Shown here: positions 1-8,700 of the stretch, in pieces | How positions within the stretch are numbered: the first letter of the stretch is position 1 | How the letters are laid out: each line of letters begins with the position of its first letter | DNA from: a virus | DNA length: 42,843 nt | Reading direction: 5' to 3' (one strand) | Virus record (IMG/VR): IMGVR_UViG_3300027852_000017 | Span: 1 to 42,843 of that record | The notes under the pieces: generated by a model | Told to the model about the DNA's origin: nothing | The model's database searches: none | The model's input: the letters and a program-made list of their open reading frames with translations, nothing else | Translations under genes and position numbers: made by a program

Positions 1-127
1 TACTTGGCTATTAATATTAGAATCGTTAAAACTCAAAGCCTCTATGATAATTTCAGCAATTAATTGACCCTTAAAAATAGAATTATCAAGGTTTAAAATT
101 TCTGTGATAGAAGTAGATATTTGCCCA
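1..127. repeat. Terminal direct repeat, left copy
   Basis: Bases 1-127 are identical to 42717-42843. A reading frame continues uninterrupted through the join, so this is the overlap of a circular or circularly permuted genome rather than a biological repeat inside a linear molecule. An exact 127 bp is also a common assembler k-mer length, which suggests circular closure by the assembler. Confidence 0.95.
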
Positions 128-1200
128 GCATTAATATTAGAATCATTGAAATTAATACTATCAGTTGTTAATGCAGTGTAGTTAAGTGCGGCAAGATTAG
201 AGTCAATAATAGTCATAAGGTCAGAAATAGTATTTTCGCAAATAACATTATTTTGTATTAAATCTGAAATGCTTAAATTTTCAGATAGAGAATTTAAAAA
301 TAATTGAGCATTAGAATTAGAATCTAAAATGTTAAGAGCGTCTTCAATAAAATTAGCAAATTCTACATGGATAATATTAGAATCATTAAGAGCAATTATG
401 TCATTTATGATGTTATTTGAAGTTATTTTATTAGCGTTTACATCTAATATATTAAGAGTTTCTTCAATACTATTAATTAATGCTGCACTGATAATATTAG
501 AATCATTAAGAGCAATTATATCAGAGAATGAAGAATCGAAAGCTGAAGAACCTGTATTATTATCAGCAAGAGTAATTGCCTCGCTAATATTGCCATTATA
601 CAGTAGCGACAAGGAGGCAGTATCAGCAATATTAAGAGTATCGGATGTATTATTGTCTCCGGTCAAAACTGTCGGCACAGTATCGGCAATATTAAGAGTA
701 TCGGTAATAGTTTTAGAATATTGAGAGGTATCAGAGTAAGTGACTTTAACATAATACTCGGCTATGCCTGCCCACGCATAATCACCTTGAGCGCAATATA
801 TGTGACATCTGATGTCAAGATTTTGGATATCAGACCAACTCCAAGTAGAAGGAGCGGCCGAATCACTTGTGATGTCGGTATAAGAGGTTTCAAAATCGTA
901 TCCTGAAGGAGTCCCCAAATTATATTCAGTCCCTAAAGAGCTACCTCCAAAATTAGGCGTCATCCTTAACTCACCTTCGTCGGCCGAGAAGTTAACCCCG
1001 ACTTCTACTTTTGAGATAGACCCTCCGGAGGATGGAGCATCGTTTGTTTCTGCTTGCAACCATTTTGTAGTCTCGTTCCCGCCATCCTCTATACTTCTAT
1101 CAGAATATGAGTCTAAGTCATCATCCCATGCATCATCGTCTAAATACCAATAATCACCCGCCTCCGACCCTGCACTGTATTTATATGTAGTAGTTGTCAT
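1..1200 (-). CDS. Large repeat-containing tail/fibre protein, N-terminal part (continues at 42716)
   Basis: This is the N-terminal 400 codons of a gene that wraps the circular join and ends at 41664, giving 2,253 nt and 750 aa in all. The ATG at 1200 has AGGAAT just upstream. Residues 1 to about 155 form an acidic, Ser/Thr/Gly/Tyr-rich region with a beta-sandwich look, beginning MTTTTYKYSAGSEAGDYW. From about residue 160 the chain becomes a tandem array of units of about 20 residues resembling AEIITENLSLNDSNINNQL. I do not recognise a named family. Position after the hub-like and fibre genes, and the repetitive, low-charge composition, suggest a distal tail fibre or tail-surface protein. Function is inferred from context only. 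Confidence 0.8.
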   Translation of the reverse strand, partial: MTTTTYKYSAGSEAGDYWYLDDDAWDDDLDSYSDRSIEDGGNETTKWLQAETNDAPSSGGSISKVEVGVNFSADEGELRMTPNFGGSSLGTEYNLGTPSGYDFETSYTDITSDSAAPSTWSWSDIQNLDIRCHIYCAQGDYAWAGIAEYYVKVTYSDTSQYSKTITDTLNIADTVPTVLTGDNNTSDTLNIADTASLSLLYNGNISEAITLADNNTGSSAFDSSFSDIIALNDSNIISAALINSIEETLNILDVNANKITSNNIINDIIALNDSNIIHVEFANFIEDALNILDSNSNAQLFLNSLSENLSISDLIQNNVICENTISDLMTIIDSNLAALNYTALTTDSINFNDSNINAGQISTSITEILNLDNSIFKGQLIAEIIIEALSFNDSNINSQV

Positions 1201-1225
1201 AAGATTATTCCTATTCTGATTATCT

Positions 1226-2389
1226 CTATTTCAATTTAGTTTTTGCAGATATAATATAATCGGGTTTTGGTATTTTTCTTTTTTTTATTTTTACATTACC
1301 CTCATTAATAGAAAAGTGCCAATCAAAATCCTCTGGGAGGCCTACCGTGACCTCATCTTCAGGCCAAAACAAATTATCTTCAATAACATCAAAATGCTCA
1401 TACAAAGTTTTAATAGAATCTTGACCACCCTCTCTTATTTTTTTTCTGATAAAAAGCATTTTTGTTTTATCTGGATTTGTTACTATCATTTCAACTTCGT
1501 CATCTTTCTCCTCTTTCCCTTTGTAAAATAGTTTATTGTTTTCTTTTTTGATAATATCAGGAAAAGGGTGCTGCACTATATCCGGATTGCCTCCATTGCC
1601 AAAACAAGGATGGTCTGGAGCTGAATATGTAGAAATAATCGCCTTTGTTTTTTTATTTCTGGTGATAAACATCCAAAAAATTTCACCAGAACTTGTTACG
1701 TATCTTTGTCTTGCATAGGCCGTCCCTGATGACGTAACCGAAACTCCAAGCCTAATGCAAGTCGCATATGTTGGTGATGGAGAGAGTCCAGCCGTCCAAT
1801 TGCCTGTATTGTAAGCATATGAAATTGTTGCCATAACATCGCCGGACGTGCATCTAATTTGAGGGTAAAACCCATACTCTCCACCTGGAAGTATCTCCAT
1901 TTCTCCATATTGACCACCTGATATACCCCAATCGGATGTTGCAGAAACTTCACCTGTAGATGTTTTTAGCTTACTTTGTGAGATAGCTGCATCGCCTACC
2001 TTGTTTGTAGTCACTGCACCTGAATCAATTTTGGTCTCTGTCACAGCGAAAGAGCTTATTTTAGTCTCAATAACGGCAAATGAATCAATCTTAGTTTCTG
2101 TAATTGCAAATGAATCAATCTTGCTCTCTGTCACAGCAAATGAGTTTATCTTAGTTTCTGTAATCGCAAATGATGCGACTTTTGTTGAAGTCACTGCAAA
2201 GCTATCAATTTTGCTTTCGGTCACTGCAAAAGAACTAATCATTGTTTCGGTAATATAATTATTTGCAAGCACCGGCGCGCCGGAATCCTTTGCGAATGCA
2301 GCCGCAATATTGTCCCTAAGGTTTTGCATTTGGGTATCAGTTAGCGTTGTCTCAAACCCAAACGCTGAAGATAAGTCCGACCATGCCAT
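1226..2389 (-). CDS. Tail fibre-like protein with ten-residue repeats
   Basis: 387 aa, started at the ATG at 2389 behind a strong AAGGAGG. Residues 1-50 (MAWSDLSSAFGFETTLTDTQ and on through an LRDNIAAAFAKDSGAPVLAN segment) are nearly the same as in the protein at 15361-16359. About residues 45-145 are tandem ten-residue units of the type SFAVTETKID, a pattern typical of trimeric phage fibre shafts. The C-terminal 240 residues form a globular domain containing APDHPCFGNGGNPD and VQHPF, again shared with the capsid-locus paralogue. It lies directly downstream of the hub-like gene, so a tail-tip or receptor-binding fibre is the likely role. The shared ends with a variable middle suggest gene duplication inside this phage. 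Confidence 0.7.
   Translation of the reverse strand: MAWSDLSSAFGFETTLTDTQMQNLRDNIAAAFAKDSGAPVLANNYITETMISSFAVTESKIDSFAVTSTKVASFAITETKINSFAVTESKIDSFAITETKIDSFAVIETKISSFAVTETKIDSGAVTTNKVGDAAISQSKLKTSTGEVSATSDWGISGGQYGEMEILPGGEYGFYPQIRCTSGDVMATISYAYNTGNWTAGLSPSPTYATCIRLGVSVTSSGTAYARQRYVTSSGEIFWMFITRNKKTKAIISTYSAPDHPCFGNGGNPDIVQHPFPDIIKKENNKLFYKGKEEKDDEVEMIVTNPDKTKMLFIRKKIREGGQDSIKTLYEHFDVIEDNLFWPEDEVTVGLPEDFDWHFSINEGNVKIKKRKIPKPDYIISAKTKLK
1990..2290 (-). repeat. Array of 30-bp direct repeats coding for ten-residue units
   Basis: About nine to ten in-frame imperfect 30-bp repeats encode units such as SFAVTETKID and SFAITETKIN. They form the shaft region of the fibre-like protein. Changes in copy number would lengthen or shorten the shaft without breaking the frame. 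Confidence 0.8.
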
Positions 2390-2409
2390 ATTTTTTCCTC
2401 CTTATTTTT

Positions 2410-3585
2410 TTATAGTAAAATATCGTTACCATCTAACAAAGATTTATCAAGATAAAAAGCGTTTATTACAGTCGCCTCGTCAAGTGTATACATTGTATTG
2501 CCTGTATATGCGTCAACCTCGGCTGTTGTTATACACCATCCTTGTGAAGAGTCAACCTGGAAAAAAGAATCAACCAGTCTAATATTGTCTCCTATCTCAG
2601 CGTGCATTAATGAAAGATCTGATTTGACTTTATAAACCCTTGGAGGCTCTTTGAGTAGCGTTATTTTTCTTGCTGCCAAAGATAATGCATCAACGGATGA
2701 TACATACCAAATAGTCTCGTCCTGAAGCATAAGTTCATGCGTACCAAAGCTGTCGACTGATGTGCTGTCAATCTCTGTGACTGTTTTTTCCCAATAATCG
2801 CTATCTACTGAATAATCGAATCCGACTACAACCCTATTCGACAGTCTTGTTTTTTCAACATCAAGCTCAATTGATTTATTACAACCTTCATCAACTGTTA
2901 TAAAATTGGAGGACATTTCAGCAAATCTATGAAACTTTATTTTGCCATCACCATCCGTCCAAATAACGGAATCCGTCATATTTGCTATTCTTGTTATTGC
3001 ATCAAACACCTTTTCACCTGAATAATGAGCATCCATGGTTATTGACTCACTTGAAAATTGTTCGCTCCAACCGGCAAAACTTGAATAATCAATGTGAGGG
3101 TTCGTGTCGCATGTTATGCCTGATAAGCCACCATAGCAAGTGCATAGTGTCCAAGCAATATCTGAAGGTATTGTCGAAGTGAAATCAACAGCGCTATTCG
3201 TATCGGATATATTTCTATTGCCTAAATCTGATAAAATATCTTGTAATTTTACATTGCATTTTGTTTTTGAATAAGATACTCCGAAAAGATTGCCCGTATA
3301 AAGAGGCAATAGCTCATCCCCGCTTGTAGGATGGGTAAAGCCCATTTTTATACTGCATGATGTTGCTGTAGTGTACGTGCTAACAAAGAAAAGGTTTAAT
3401 CCTCCATCTGTATTGTCAAGGGAAACTCTAACGCCAGTCGAAGCTACCTTGTCTGATGTCTTTTTTATTTTAGGCCACTTAAGCACCCTGGAGGAGTAAT
3501 CAGAATTGCCTATAGTAAACGTTCTTTTTGGGCTTGAAGATGGTTTTTGTATTTCATCAATAAACCAACTTGACACTGTATGCAT
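2410..3585 (-). CDS. Tail hub / tail-tip structural protein
   Basis: 391 aa. The start at 3585 follows GGAGGATCAT. The protein begins MHTVSSWFIDEIQKPSSSPK, is rich in Ser, Asp and aromatic residues, and has no signal peptide or membrane segment. A stretch near residues 225-250 (SVIWTDGDGKIKFHRF) and a late segment on 'initial condition' style beta strands resemble tail hub proteins of long-tailed phages, but I cannot name a Pfam family with confidence. Placement immediately after two small distal-tail-like proteins and before the fibre gene fits the usual order tape measure, distal tail, hub, fibres. It could instead be another tail-tip structural component. Confidence 0.5.
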   Translation of the reverse strand: MHTVSSWFIDEIQKPSSSPKRTFTIGNSDYSSRVLKWPKIKKTSDKVASTGVRVSLDNTDGGLNLFFVSTYTTATSCSIKMGFTHPTSGDELLPLYTGNLFGVSYSKTKCNVKLQDILSDLGNRNISDTNSAVDFTSTIPSDIAWTLCTCYGGLSGITCDTNPHIDYSSFAGWSEQFSSESITMDAHYSGEKVFDAITRIANMTDSVIWTDGDGKIKFHRFAEMSSNFITVDEGCNKSIELDVEKTRLSNRVVVGFDYSVDSDYWEKTVTEIDSTSVDSFGTHELMLQDETIWYVSSVDALSLAARKITLLKEPPRVYKVKSDLSLMHAEIGDNIRLVDSFFQVDSSQGWCITTAEVDAYTGNTMYTLDEATVINAFYLDKSLLDGNDILL

Positions 3586-3595
3586 ATGATCCTCC

Positions 3596-3967
3596 TTAAT
3601 ACCCTGATAGTATTATTTTCCCATCATATCTATCATAATACGGCATACTAAACTTATCTATTGGAGACATTGGGTTGATTATCATAACGCTTGAGACATC
3701 TGATACCCCTCCTGAATTAACCCAAAAAAGCAGTTGGTTACCATCCTCCCAATATCTGTTTATAGCTGTTTTATCATCCTTTGATATGTTTTTAAGCTTA
3801 ATAATTATATTATCGAAGTCTCCGAATTTATATATTGATCCTTCACCGTTGGCTTTTCTCGCTTTAGCTGTTATTTGTTTTTTTGTTTTTTGATAATCCC
3901 CCCAAACAGGGGAGAGTTTGATATTATCCGTGGAACTTATCCCAAGGTAAAAAGAATCCAAGCTCAT
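3596..3967 (-). CDS. Small tail-tip protein, paralogue of its neighbour
   Basis: 123 aa. Its ATG at 3967 overlaps the stop codon of the preceding gene by one base, so translation is probably coupled. Its C-terminal end (NPMSPIDKFSMPYYDRYDGK) matches that of the upstream gene (NKSSPMDRHAPPYDTLYKGK) in spacing and key residues: Ser-Pro, Asp, Pro-Tyr, Tyr-x-Gly-Lys, then a Gly. The two genes are therefore probably an old tandem duplication. They sit between the tape measure and the hub-like protein, the usual place of distal-tail proteins. No enzyme motif is visible. Confidence 0.55.
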   Translation of the reverse strand: MSLDSFYLGISSTDNIKLSPVWGDYQKTKKQITAKARKANGEGSIYKFGDFDNIIIKLKNISKDDKTAINRYWEDGNQLLFWVNSGGVSDVSSVMIINPMSPIDKFSMPYYDRYDGKIILSGY

Positions 3968-4392
3968 TAAGAAAACCCTCCCTCTAATTTTAACTTCCCT
4001 TTATAAAGAGTATCATATGGGGGAGCATGTCTATCCATAGGGCTGCTTTTATTTGTAAGCACAAGCCCTGTATAATCGGTATCATGGCTTATTTTGCCTA
4101 TGTTTAGTTTTGAAATATTAAGTATAAATTTATTGCTTGACGGTAAGACATCCTCAAATAAAGTCAAGACTGTATTATTATCATACCAATCATTTATCTG
4201 ATTTGTATCTGATATAGAAACGTAACTTAAACCAAAACTAAAGCCTGTAAAACTGCCCCATATATATCTTTTATATGATCCGTTCTTATTCCTATGTTGG
4301 CTTACTACTTGCTTTTCTTTTTCAGCAAAGGACTTATCAGGATAGATATCGATTGCGGTTGATGAGTCAACCCCTAATCTAAAAAAACTCAT
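3967..4392 (-). CDS. Distal-tail-like protein
   Basis: 141 aa, with the start at 4392 behind GGAGGTTATCC. This is the first gene after the tape measure. It is beta-rich with many aromatic residues (YIWGSFTGFSFGLSYVS), no catalytic signature and no membrane segment. The C-terminus is related to that of the next gene. By position it could be the distal-tail adaptor that joins tube to tip. The assignment rests on gene order and the shared C-terminal pattern, not on a recognised domain. Confidence 0.5.
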   Translation of the reverse strand: MSFFRLGVDSSTAIDIYPDKSFAEKEKQVVSQHRNKNGSYKRYIWGSFTGFSFGLSYVSISDTNQINDWYDNNTVLTLFEDVLPSSNKFILNISKLNIGKISHDTDYTGLVLTNKSSPMDRHAPPYDTLYKGKLKLEGGFS

Positions 4393-4409
4393 GGATAACC
4401 TCCATTTTT

Positions 4410-6575
4410 TTATATTGTTTCATAATCCATGCCTTGTTTTTTCAAAATAGCCATTGCCGGCATGATCTGGTCGATTACAATATCCTCCCAGTCATTTTTG
4501 TCCATACTCAACATTGCATCCGCGTTTGTCGCGTTTGGAAGGACTTCGATATTTATTGTTATGTTTCCTTGCTCTCCGTCTAAACCCGCGTCAATTGCTG
4601 TCGGACGATTGCCACCGCCGCCGTTTCTCGTCTTTTCATCGTCAAGAAAATTTGTTAAATCAATATTTTGTCGCGGCGATAAGACTTTCTCACCCCTATC
4701 AAGAAGATATGTTCCCTCCCTGGGGATATAGTCCATGCCATCATGTGCGATTCCAAGTAAGTTTCCTGATATTGCCGCTACTTGAGAGTTTCCGAACGCA
4801 ATGGCCGCCGCCGCCGCCGCCGCGCCCAAAGCCGGCCCCACCACTGGTATACCAGCCATAGCCTTATACGCTGATATGGCGGCCGCCTTCGTGTCATTTC
4901 GTGTCTGGAAAATGGCTAAAGCTGAAGATAAAACAGCCCCTTTTTTTCCGAACAATGTTGCCAAACTATGCAAATTATCATATCTTTTGTTACTAACTGC
5001 AAGCTCTCTCTCGTTAGCTTGTTTTTGTAATAATTCTTTTTTCGCTTGATCTTTTTGCTCATCTTTGGCTTTGATCTTTCTTCTTTTATCTTCATTTTTT
5101 TTCTTTTTCGCGGCATACATTTCTTCAATCATTCTCTTGCCTTCCTCATGGTCATCAACTCTGGCAAGTTCCTCCTCCCTCCATAATTCTAAACGTTCGT
5201 CCTCGGACAAGGTATGCTCTTCGTATATCACCCTTAAATTTTCAAGCGCTATTTTTTGATTTTCGTTTTCATTTAAAATATTTTCATTACTTCTTGCAAC
5301 ATTTAAATCTGTAAAAGGGTAAAGGCCATTGCTTGCGTCATCTTTTAAAGCGGAACTCTCAGACAATATCTGATTGACTTCGCTTACCTGGGCAATTATC
5401 TCTTTTTTTGTTTTACGAATATTATCTATAGTTGTTTTAAGTTGTTCTTCCTGGAGCTTACCTATTAGACCACCTTTAAGACTTAAGCCTGTTATGTCTG
5501 GCAGGTTGTTGTCTGAAGCTGATGATGTTTCCTGCTTGCTACCATACCCCTTTGAATTATCGTCCCATGAGTAAGGACTGGCTGCTTGTGCTGCCGCCTC
5601 ATTTATCTTTATCATTTCACTCTCAACTGCTCCAATGGCAGTTAACGCACCTTTAGCACCATCGACAAAAGAATCCCAACCTTTAGTTGTGGTCTCAAAA
5701 AAACTCTCCATTGTGCCTTTTACCGTTACAATAGCCTCTTTGAAAAACATTAAAACATGCACCACACCTTTAATAGAAATAACCACACCATTAAAAGCGG
5801 TCTTTATACCTTCGCCAAGCGCTGCAAATGTCTCTTTATTATCTACCACAAGTTTTGAAATGCCGTTCATTACTCTTGTCATAACGGGCATTAATTCAAC
5901 TGCCATGGTGTTTGAGATACCTTTAATAGAGGAGGACATCCTTAACATAGAATCATTAAAATTTGCAGCGGCCTCTCCTGCATCACCAGAAATAACAAGG
6001 CCAAGTTTTTCGGCCTCATCACCCATTTCTTTAATGCCTTTTGATCCATCCTTCATAGACTGGAGCATTGAGACACCTTCGGTATCAAACAGCGCCATGG
6101 CTAATCTTACTTTATCAGACTGCTTTTCCATGCCGTGCATAGCATCCGCAATGTCCGCGAATTGTTCGTCTGGTTTTTTATTTTTGATAGAATCAACTGA
6201 AATCCCAAGCTCTTCAAGTGCTTTTACGGCGACTCCTGTCCCTACGGACGCCTCAGATATCCTCCTTGTCATACGCTGGATACTTGTGCCCATAGCCTGA
6301 GTTGATATACCTGAAAGATCGGCAATATGGTTTAGCTTGCTCATTGCCTCCGTTGAAATGCCTATGCGGTCTGAAAACTTTTGAACTTTATCGAAAGAAT
6401 CCGCAACATTTTTTGTTAATGCAAAAACGCCAACAGCCGAAGCCGCCGCCGCCGCCCCGATAGCAAGTATAGGAACTTTTGCGGCTGAAAGCTTAGATCC
6501 AAGCTTATCCATTGTTCCGGAAAACTCATCTTTTCCTTTAATCGTAAATGTTAAATAATCTTTAGAATTGCCCAA
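4410..6575 (-). CDS. Tail tape measure protein
   Basis: 721 aa. The start is TTG at 6575, preceded at short distance by GGGGGG. The N-terminus carries a hydrophobic Ala/Gly segment at about residues 34-55, followed by a long helical region. A charged coiled coil (many Lys/Glu/Asp) spans about 430-540. A second Ala/Gly-rich hydrophobic block at about 570-610 (GPALGAAAAAAAIAFGNSQ) is typical of the membrane-inserting part of tape measures. The C-terminus has a Gly-rich, low-complexity end. The protein sets tail length and is ejected with the DNA. By the usual rule of about 0.15 nm per residue the tail would be near 110 nm. It follows the chaperone pair, as expected. Confidence 0.88.
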   Translation of the reverse strand: MGNSKDYLTFTIKGKDEFSGTMDKLGSKLSAAKVPILAIGAAAAASAVGVFALTKNVADSFDKVQKFSDRIGISTEAMSKLNHIADLSGISTQAMGTSIQRMTRRISEASVGTGVAVKALEELGISVDSIKNKKPDEQFADIADAMHGMEKQSDKVRLAMALFDTEGVSMLQSMKDGSKGIKEMGDEAEKLGLVISGDAGEAAANFNDSMLRMSSSIKGISNTMAVELMPVMTRVMNGISKLVVDNKETFAALGEGIKTAFNGVVISIKGVVHVLMFFKEAIVTVKGTMESFFETTTKGWDSFVDGAKGALTAIGAVESEMIKINEAAAQAASPYSWDDNSKGYGSKQETSSASDNNLPDITGLSLKGGLIGKLQEEQLKTTIDNIRKTKKEIIAQVSEVNQILSESSALKDDASNGLYPFTDLNVARSNENILNENENQKIALENLRVIYEEHTLSEDERLELWREEELARVDDHEEGKRMIEEMYAAKKKKNEDKRRKIKAKDEQKDQAKKELLQKQANERELAVSNKRYDNLHSLATLFGKKGAVLSSALAIFQTRNDTKAAAISAYKAMAGIPVVGPALGAAAAAAAIAFGNSQVAAISGNLLGIAHDGMDYIPREGTYLLDRGEKVLSPRQNIDLTNFLDDEKTRNGGGGNRPTAIDAGLDGEQGNITINIEVLPNATNADAMLSMDKNDWEDIVIDQIMPAMAILKKQGMDYETI

Positions 6576-6589
6576 GTTCCCCCCTTTTT

Positions 6590-6873
6590 CTAATATCCAT
6601 TATCTATTTTAATCTCTTCATTTTTGATAACCCTGAAGGCTTCAATGATTATATTGTTTTGCTCCATGATGCTCCCGCTATAAGGTAGGCATATCCTGGT
6701 GTAATAACCCGTCCTTTTATTTTTATTTTTAATCTTAGTCGAATTCCCATCAAAATGATATTCATGACAACTATAAAACATATCTAAAAGGATGGCCGTG
6801 CTGATACCAGCAACTTTATCAAGATGAGACGGCGGTTGACCTGCTATAACATACCGTCTCACGGCCTTTTTTA
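6590..6873 (-). CDS. Tail assembly chaperone, frameshifted C-terminal extension (gpGT-like)
   Basis: This frame is open through the end of the upstream chaperone and has no good start of its own. The only candidate is a GTG at 6862 without a ribosome binding site. It is exactly the -1 frame relative to the upstream gene and is entered at the A AAA AAC heptamer at 6874-6880. The expected fusion is 122 residues of the chaperone plus about 94 more, in all about 216 aa. The extension contains a segment YVIAGQPPSHLDKVAGIS and a basic central part. In lambda and many siphophages the G and GT proteins guide tube assembly around the tape measure, and the tape measure gene follows directly here too. 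Confidence 0.75.
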
Positions 6874-6880
6874 GTTTTTT
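6854..6880 (-). other. Programmed -1 ribosomal frameshift site
   Basis: Read on the minus strand in frame, ATA AAA AAC TAA contains the classic slippery heptamer A AAA AAC (6880-6874) immediately before the zero-frame stop at 6871. The -1 frame then reads CTA AAA AAG GCC GTG AGA and enters the downstream open frame. A small GC-rich hairpin CCGT-GAG-ACGG (6864-6854) follows nine bases after the heptamer. Site, distance and gene context all fit the conserved G/GT tail-chaperone frameshift. Confidence 0.82.
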
Positions 6881-7239
6881 ATTTCAGCGCCACTCATTGT
6901 AGACATCCTGATCAATTCGCCCATTATATCTATTATAAGCGTTGAGAACATTGAATATTCGCATAAATCCTCAACAGTAGGCATTTTGCCATTAATAGTA
7001 AACCCTTCCTTCCATATCATATGATGCTCTAATATTTTTTTTGATGTTCCTTGCATTTCAAGACCGGCCTTAAAAGATTTAGTATGGTTACTTTTATTTT
7101 CTTTTGCTTCATTTACCTTTTCCAGATCAGGTATTATCAAAAGAAAAGCCTCCCGTGTTAATTTTTTGAGCATTAACACAACCTTTTCGTCTTCAAAAGC
7201 TGTCTCATATTTTTCCCAGTCTATTACATAGTTAGTCAT
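6871..7239 (-). CDS. Tail assembly chaperone (gpG-like)
   Basis: 122 aa, the zero-frame product of the chaperone pair. It is acidic in the middle, helical and without Cys. It lies between the tail tube and the tape measure genes, the standard place of tail assembly chaperones. The gene ends in ATA AAA AAC TAA, giving a -1 slippage site directly at its stop codon. Assignment rests mainly on gene order plus this frameshift signal. The start at 7239 follows GAGGAGAATAAAAA. Confidence 0.75.
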   Translation of the reverse strand: MTNYVIDWEKYETAFEDEKVVLMLKKLTREAFLLIIPDLEKVNEAKENKSNHTKSFKAGLEMQGTSKKILEHHMIWKEGFTINGKMPTVEDLCEYSMFSTLIIDIMGELIRMSTMSGAEIKN

Positions 7240-7293
7240 TTTTTTTTATTCTCCTCTTGTTTTAGTTAATATAATTATTTAAATTTTATTAAT

Positions 7294-8247
7294 TTAATAC
7301 CCTGTCATAGCGTTTGTTAAGGATATATCCAAAGCCGTTGATGATCCCACGTTGTATGAACATGCCCCCGCAAAGCTTATTTCAATAGCCCCAGTGCCGC
7401 CGATATTGATAGGATATTCTGAGAACTTAAAGCTCGGCATAATTACCTCAAGCTCATTGCTTGTGTTTTCAGTAAAAGTTGTTATCATCTCGATAGTATC
7501 ATATGATCTTGCAATATCTAAATTTGTATCATCTTCATAAAGAATTGTCCCCGATACTTCAATAGTTCTTTTACCCGTTCTCCTTATTTTACCTGGCAAT
7601 TTTGTTGAATTAAGGACGCCAACAGCTTCAAGGTTGTTATTAAAAGTCATTGTAAGCCCTGTGATATCATCTGCACCACTACCATTTATACTGATACTGG
7701 TAGTGTCCCATAAAAAGCTTTTTGCTGTAGTACTAAATGAAGGCGTGGTTTTTGCGGCTTTGGCATATTTGCCGCCTACCATGCCCATTGTCACTTTAAC
7801 TATCTCGCCGGCTGCAACTTCGAGAGTTACCTCGTTACAGCACATATCATAATATTGGAATGAGCTACCTATATCTCTATAAACCTCTACTGTCATTGGG
7901 ATAGTCGCGGCGTCAGCATGAAAGTCAGAAGTTTCAGGGGTTAACTCGTAAAACTGCCCGTTAGCAGTTGATGTCGGTGCTGTTTTATCACCTAACCACG
8001 CAAGAAGGGGTATGCCTATCTCGTCAGCGTTTGGGTAAAATACCACTTCTCCTGAGATTTCATTCAACCCTTGGTAAGCGTCCTCTTGATCAAATCGGCC
8101 ATAATTACTATCATCTATTAATTGAGGTTTTGTCTCTACGAAGCTTTCAGAAACAAATGGAATATAATGGAAACTATCCACGTTTGCCGTTCCAAAAGCG
8201 CTTTGAAAAGAAATCCCTAAATGTCCCTTCATACCATATGCACTCAT
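7294..8247 (-). CDS. Major tail tube protein
   Basis: 317 aa, with the start at 8247 behind AAAGGAGAAAAAGT. It is mainly beta-strand, begins MSAYGMKGHLGISFQSAFGT, and has the layout of the Phage_tube_2-type tail tube proteins. These show an early 'YIPF.SESF' segment, a 'GEVVFYPNADEIG.PLLAWLG' stretch near residues 65-90, and a C-terminal SFAGACSYN segment. Tube subunits stack in hexameric rings to form the tail channel. The gene sits right upstream of the chaperones, as in most siphophages and Mu-like phages, and about 50 bp separate them. Confidence 0.75.
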   Translation of the reverse strand: MSAYGMKGHLGISFQSAFGTANVDSFHYIPFVSESFVETKPQLIDDSNYGRFDQEDAYQGLNEISGEVVFYPNADEIGIPLLAWLGDKTAPTSTANGQFYELTPETSDFHADAATIPMTVEVYRDIGSSFQYYDMCCNEVTLEVAAGEIVKVTMGMVGGKYAKAAKTTPSFSTTAKSFLWDTTSISINGSGADDITGLTMTFNNNLEAVGVLNSTKLPGKIRRTGKRTIEVSGTILYEDDTNLDIARSYDTIEMITTFTENTSNELEVIMPSFKFSEYPINIGGTGAIEISFAGACSYNVGSSTALDISLTNAMTGY

Positions 8248-8259
8248 ACTTTTTCTCCT

Positions 8260-8700
8260 TTAACTTGATTTTTTTTGAGTAGTTATTGTTATTGATGCGC
8301 TGTTAAAATAAATTGTCTCCCTGGAAAAGTCTATTCCGGAATAATTTATTTCATAGCTTAGGATAGCGTCCACGGTGTCATTTAATGTTCTATTATCAAT
8401 AAGAACATCCATGACTGCTTTTTCGGCATCTTGGAGTTTGTCCTCTGCATCACTTCCACTAATTGCTGATGAGCATTGAATTTCTATATTGATAACAGGC
8501 GTAGCAAACAAAAATTTGCCGCCAACTGTCAACGGTTCATACTCAAGGCTATCTTTGTAAATACCTATCCACCCGCTACCTGTCACGAGTGTTTGATTTA
8601 CGTCAACGTTTTTACTTCTATTTCTTGTTATTTGATAACCAGTGAGATTAGCTTCAAGAATATCTTTGACCGCTTTTGTTATATCTGCAAAGTTTATCAT
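8260..8700 (-). CDS. Tail terminator / head-tail completion protein
   Basis: 146 aa. Its ATG overlaps the stop of the upstream gpG-like gene (ATGA), so the two are probably translationally coupled. The length, the alpha/beta pattern with an N-terminal helix (FADITKAVKDILEANL) and a set of strands, and the position between a gpG-like protein and the tube fit a tail terminator or minor tail completion protein. No motif is decisive. The call is from order and size. Confidence 0.5.
   Translation of the reverse strand: MINFADITKAVKDILEANLTGYQITRNRSKNVDVNQTLVTGSGWIGIYKDSLEYEPLTVGGKFLFATPVINIEIQCSSAISGSDAEDKLQDAEKAVMDVLIDNRTLNDTVDAILSYEINYSGIDFSRETIYFNSASITITTQKKSS

Noticed and set aside
329-906. 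Two plus-strand frames near the start
   Set aside because: They are opposite the N-terminal half of the wrapped repeat protein and share its repeat period.
5635-6300. Plus-strand open frame of 221 codons
   Set aside because: It lies wholly opposite the tape measure gene, has no start signal and a composition mirroring the helical gene on the other strand.
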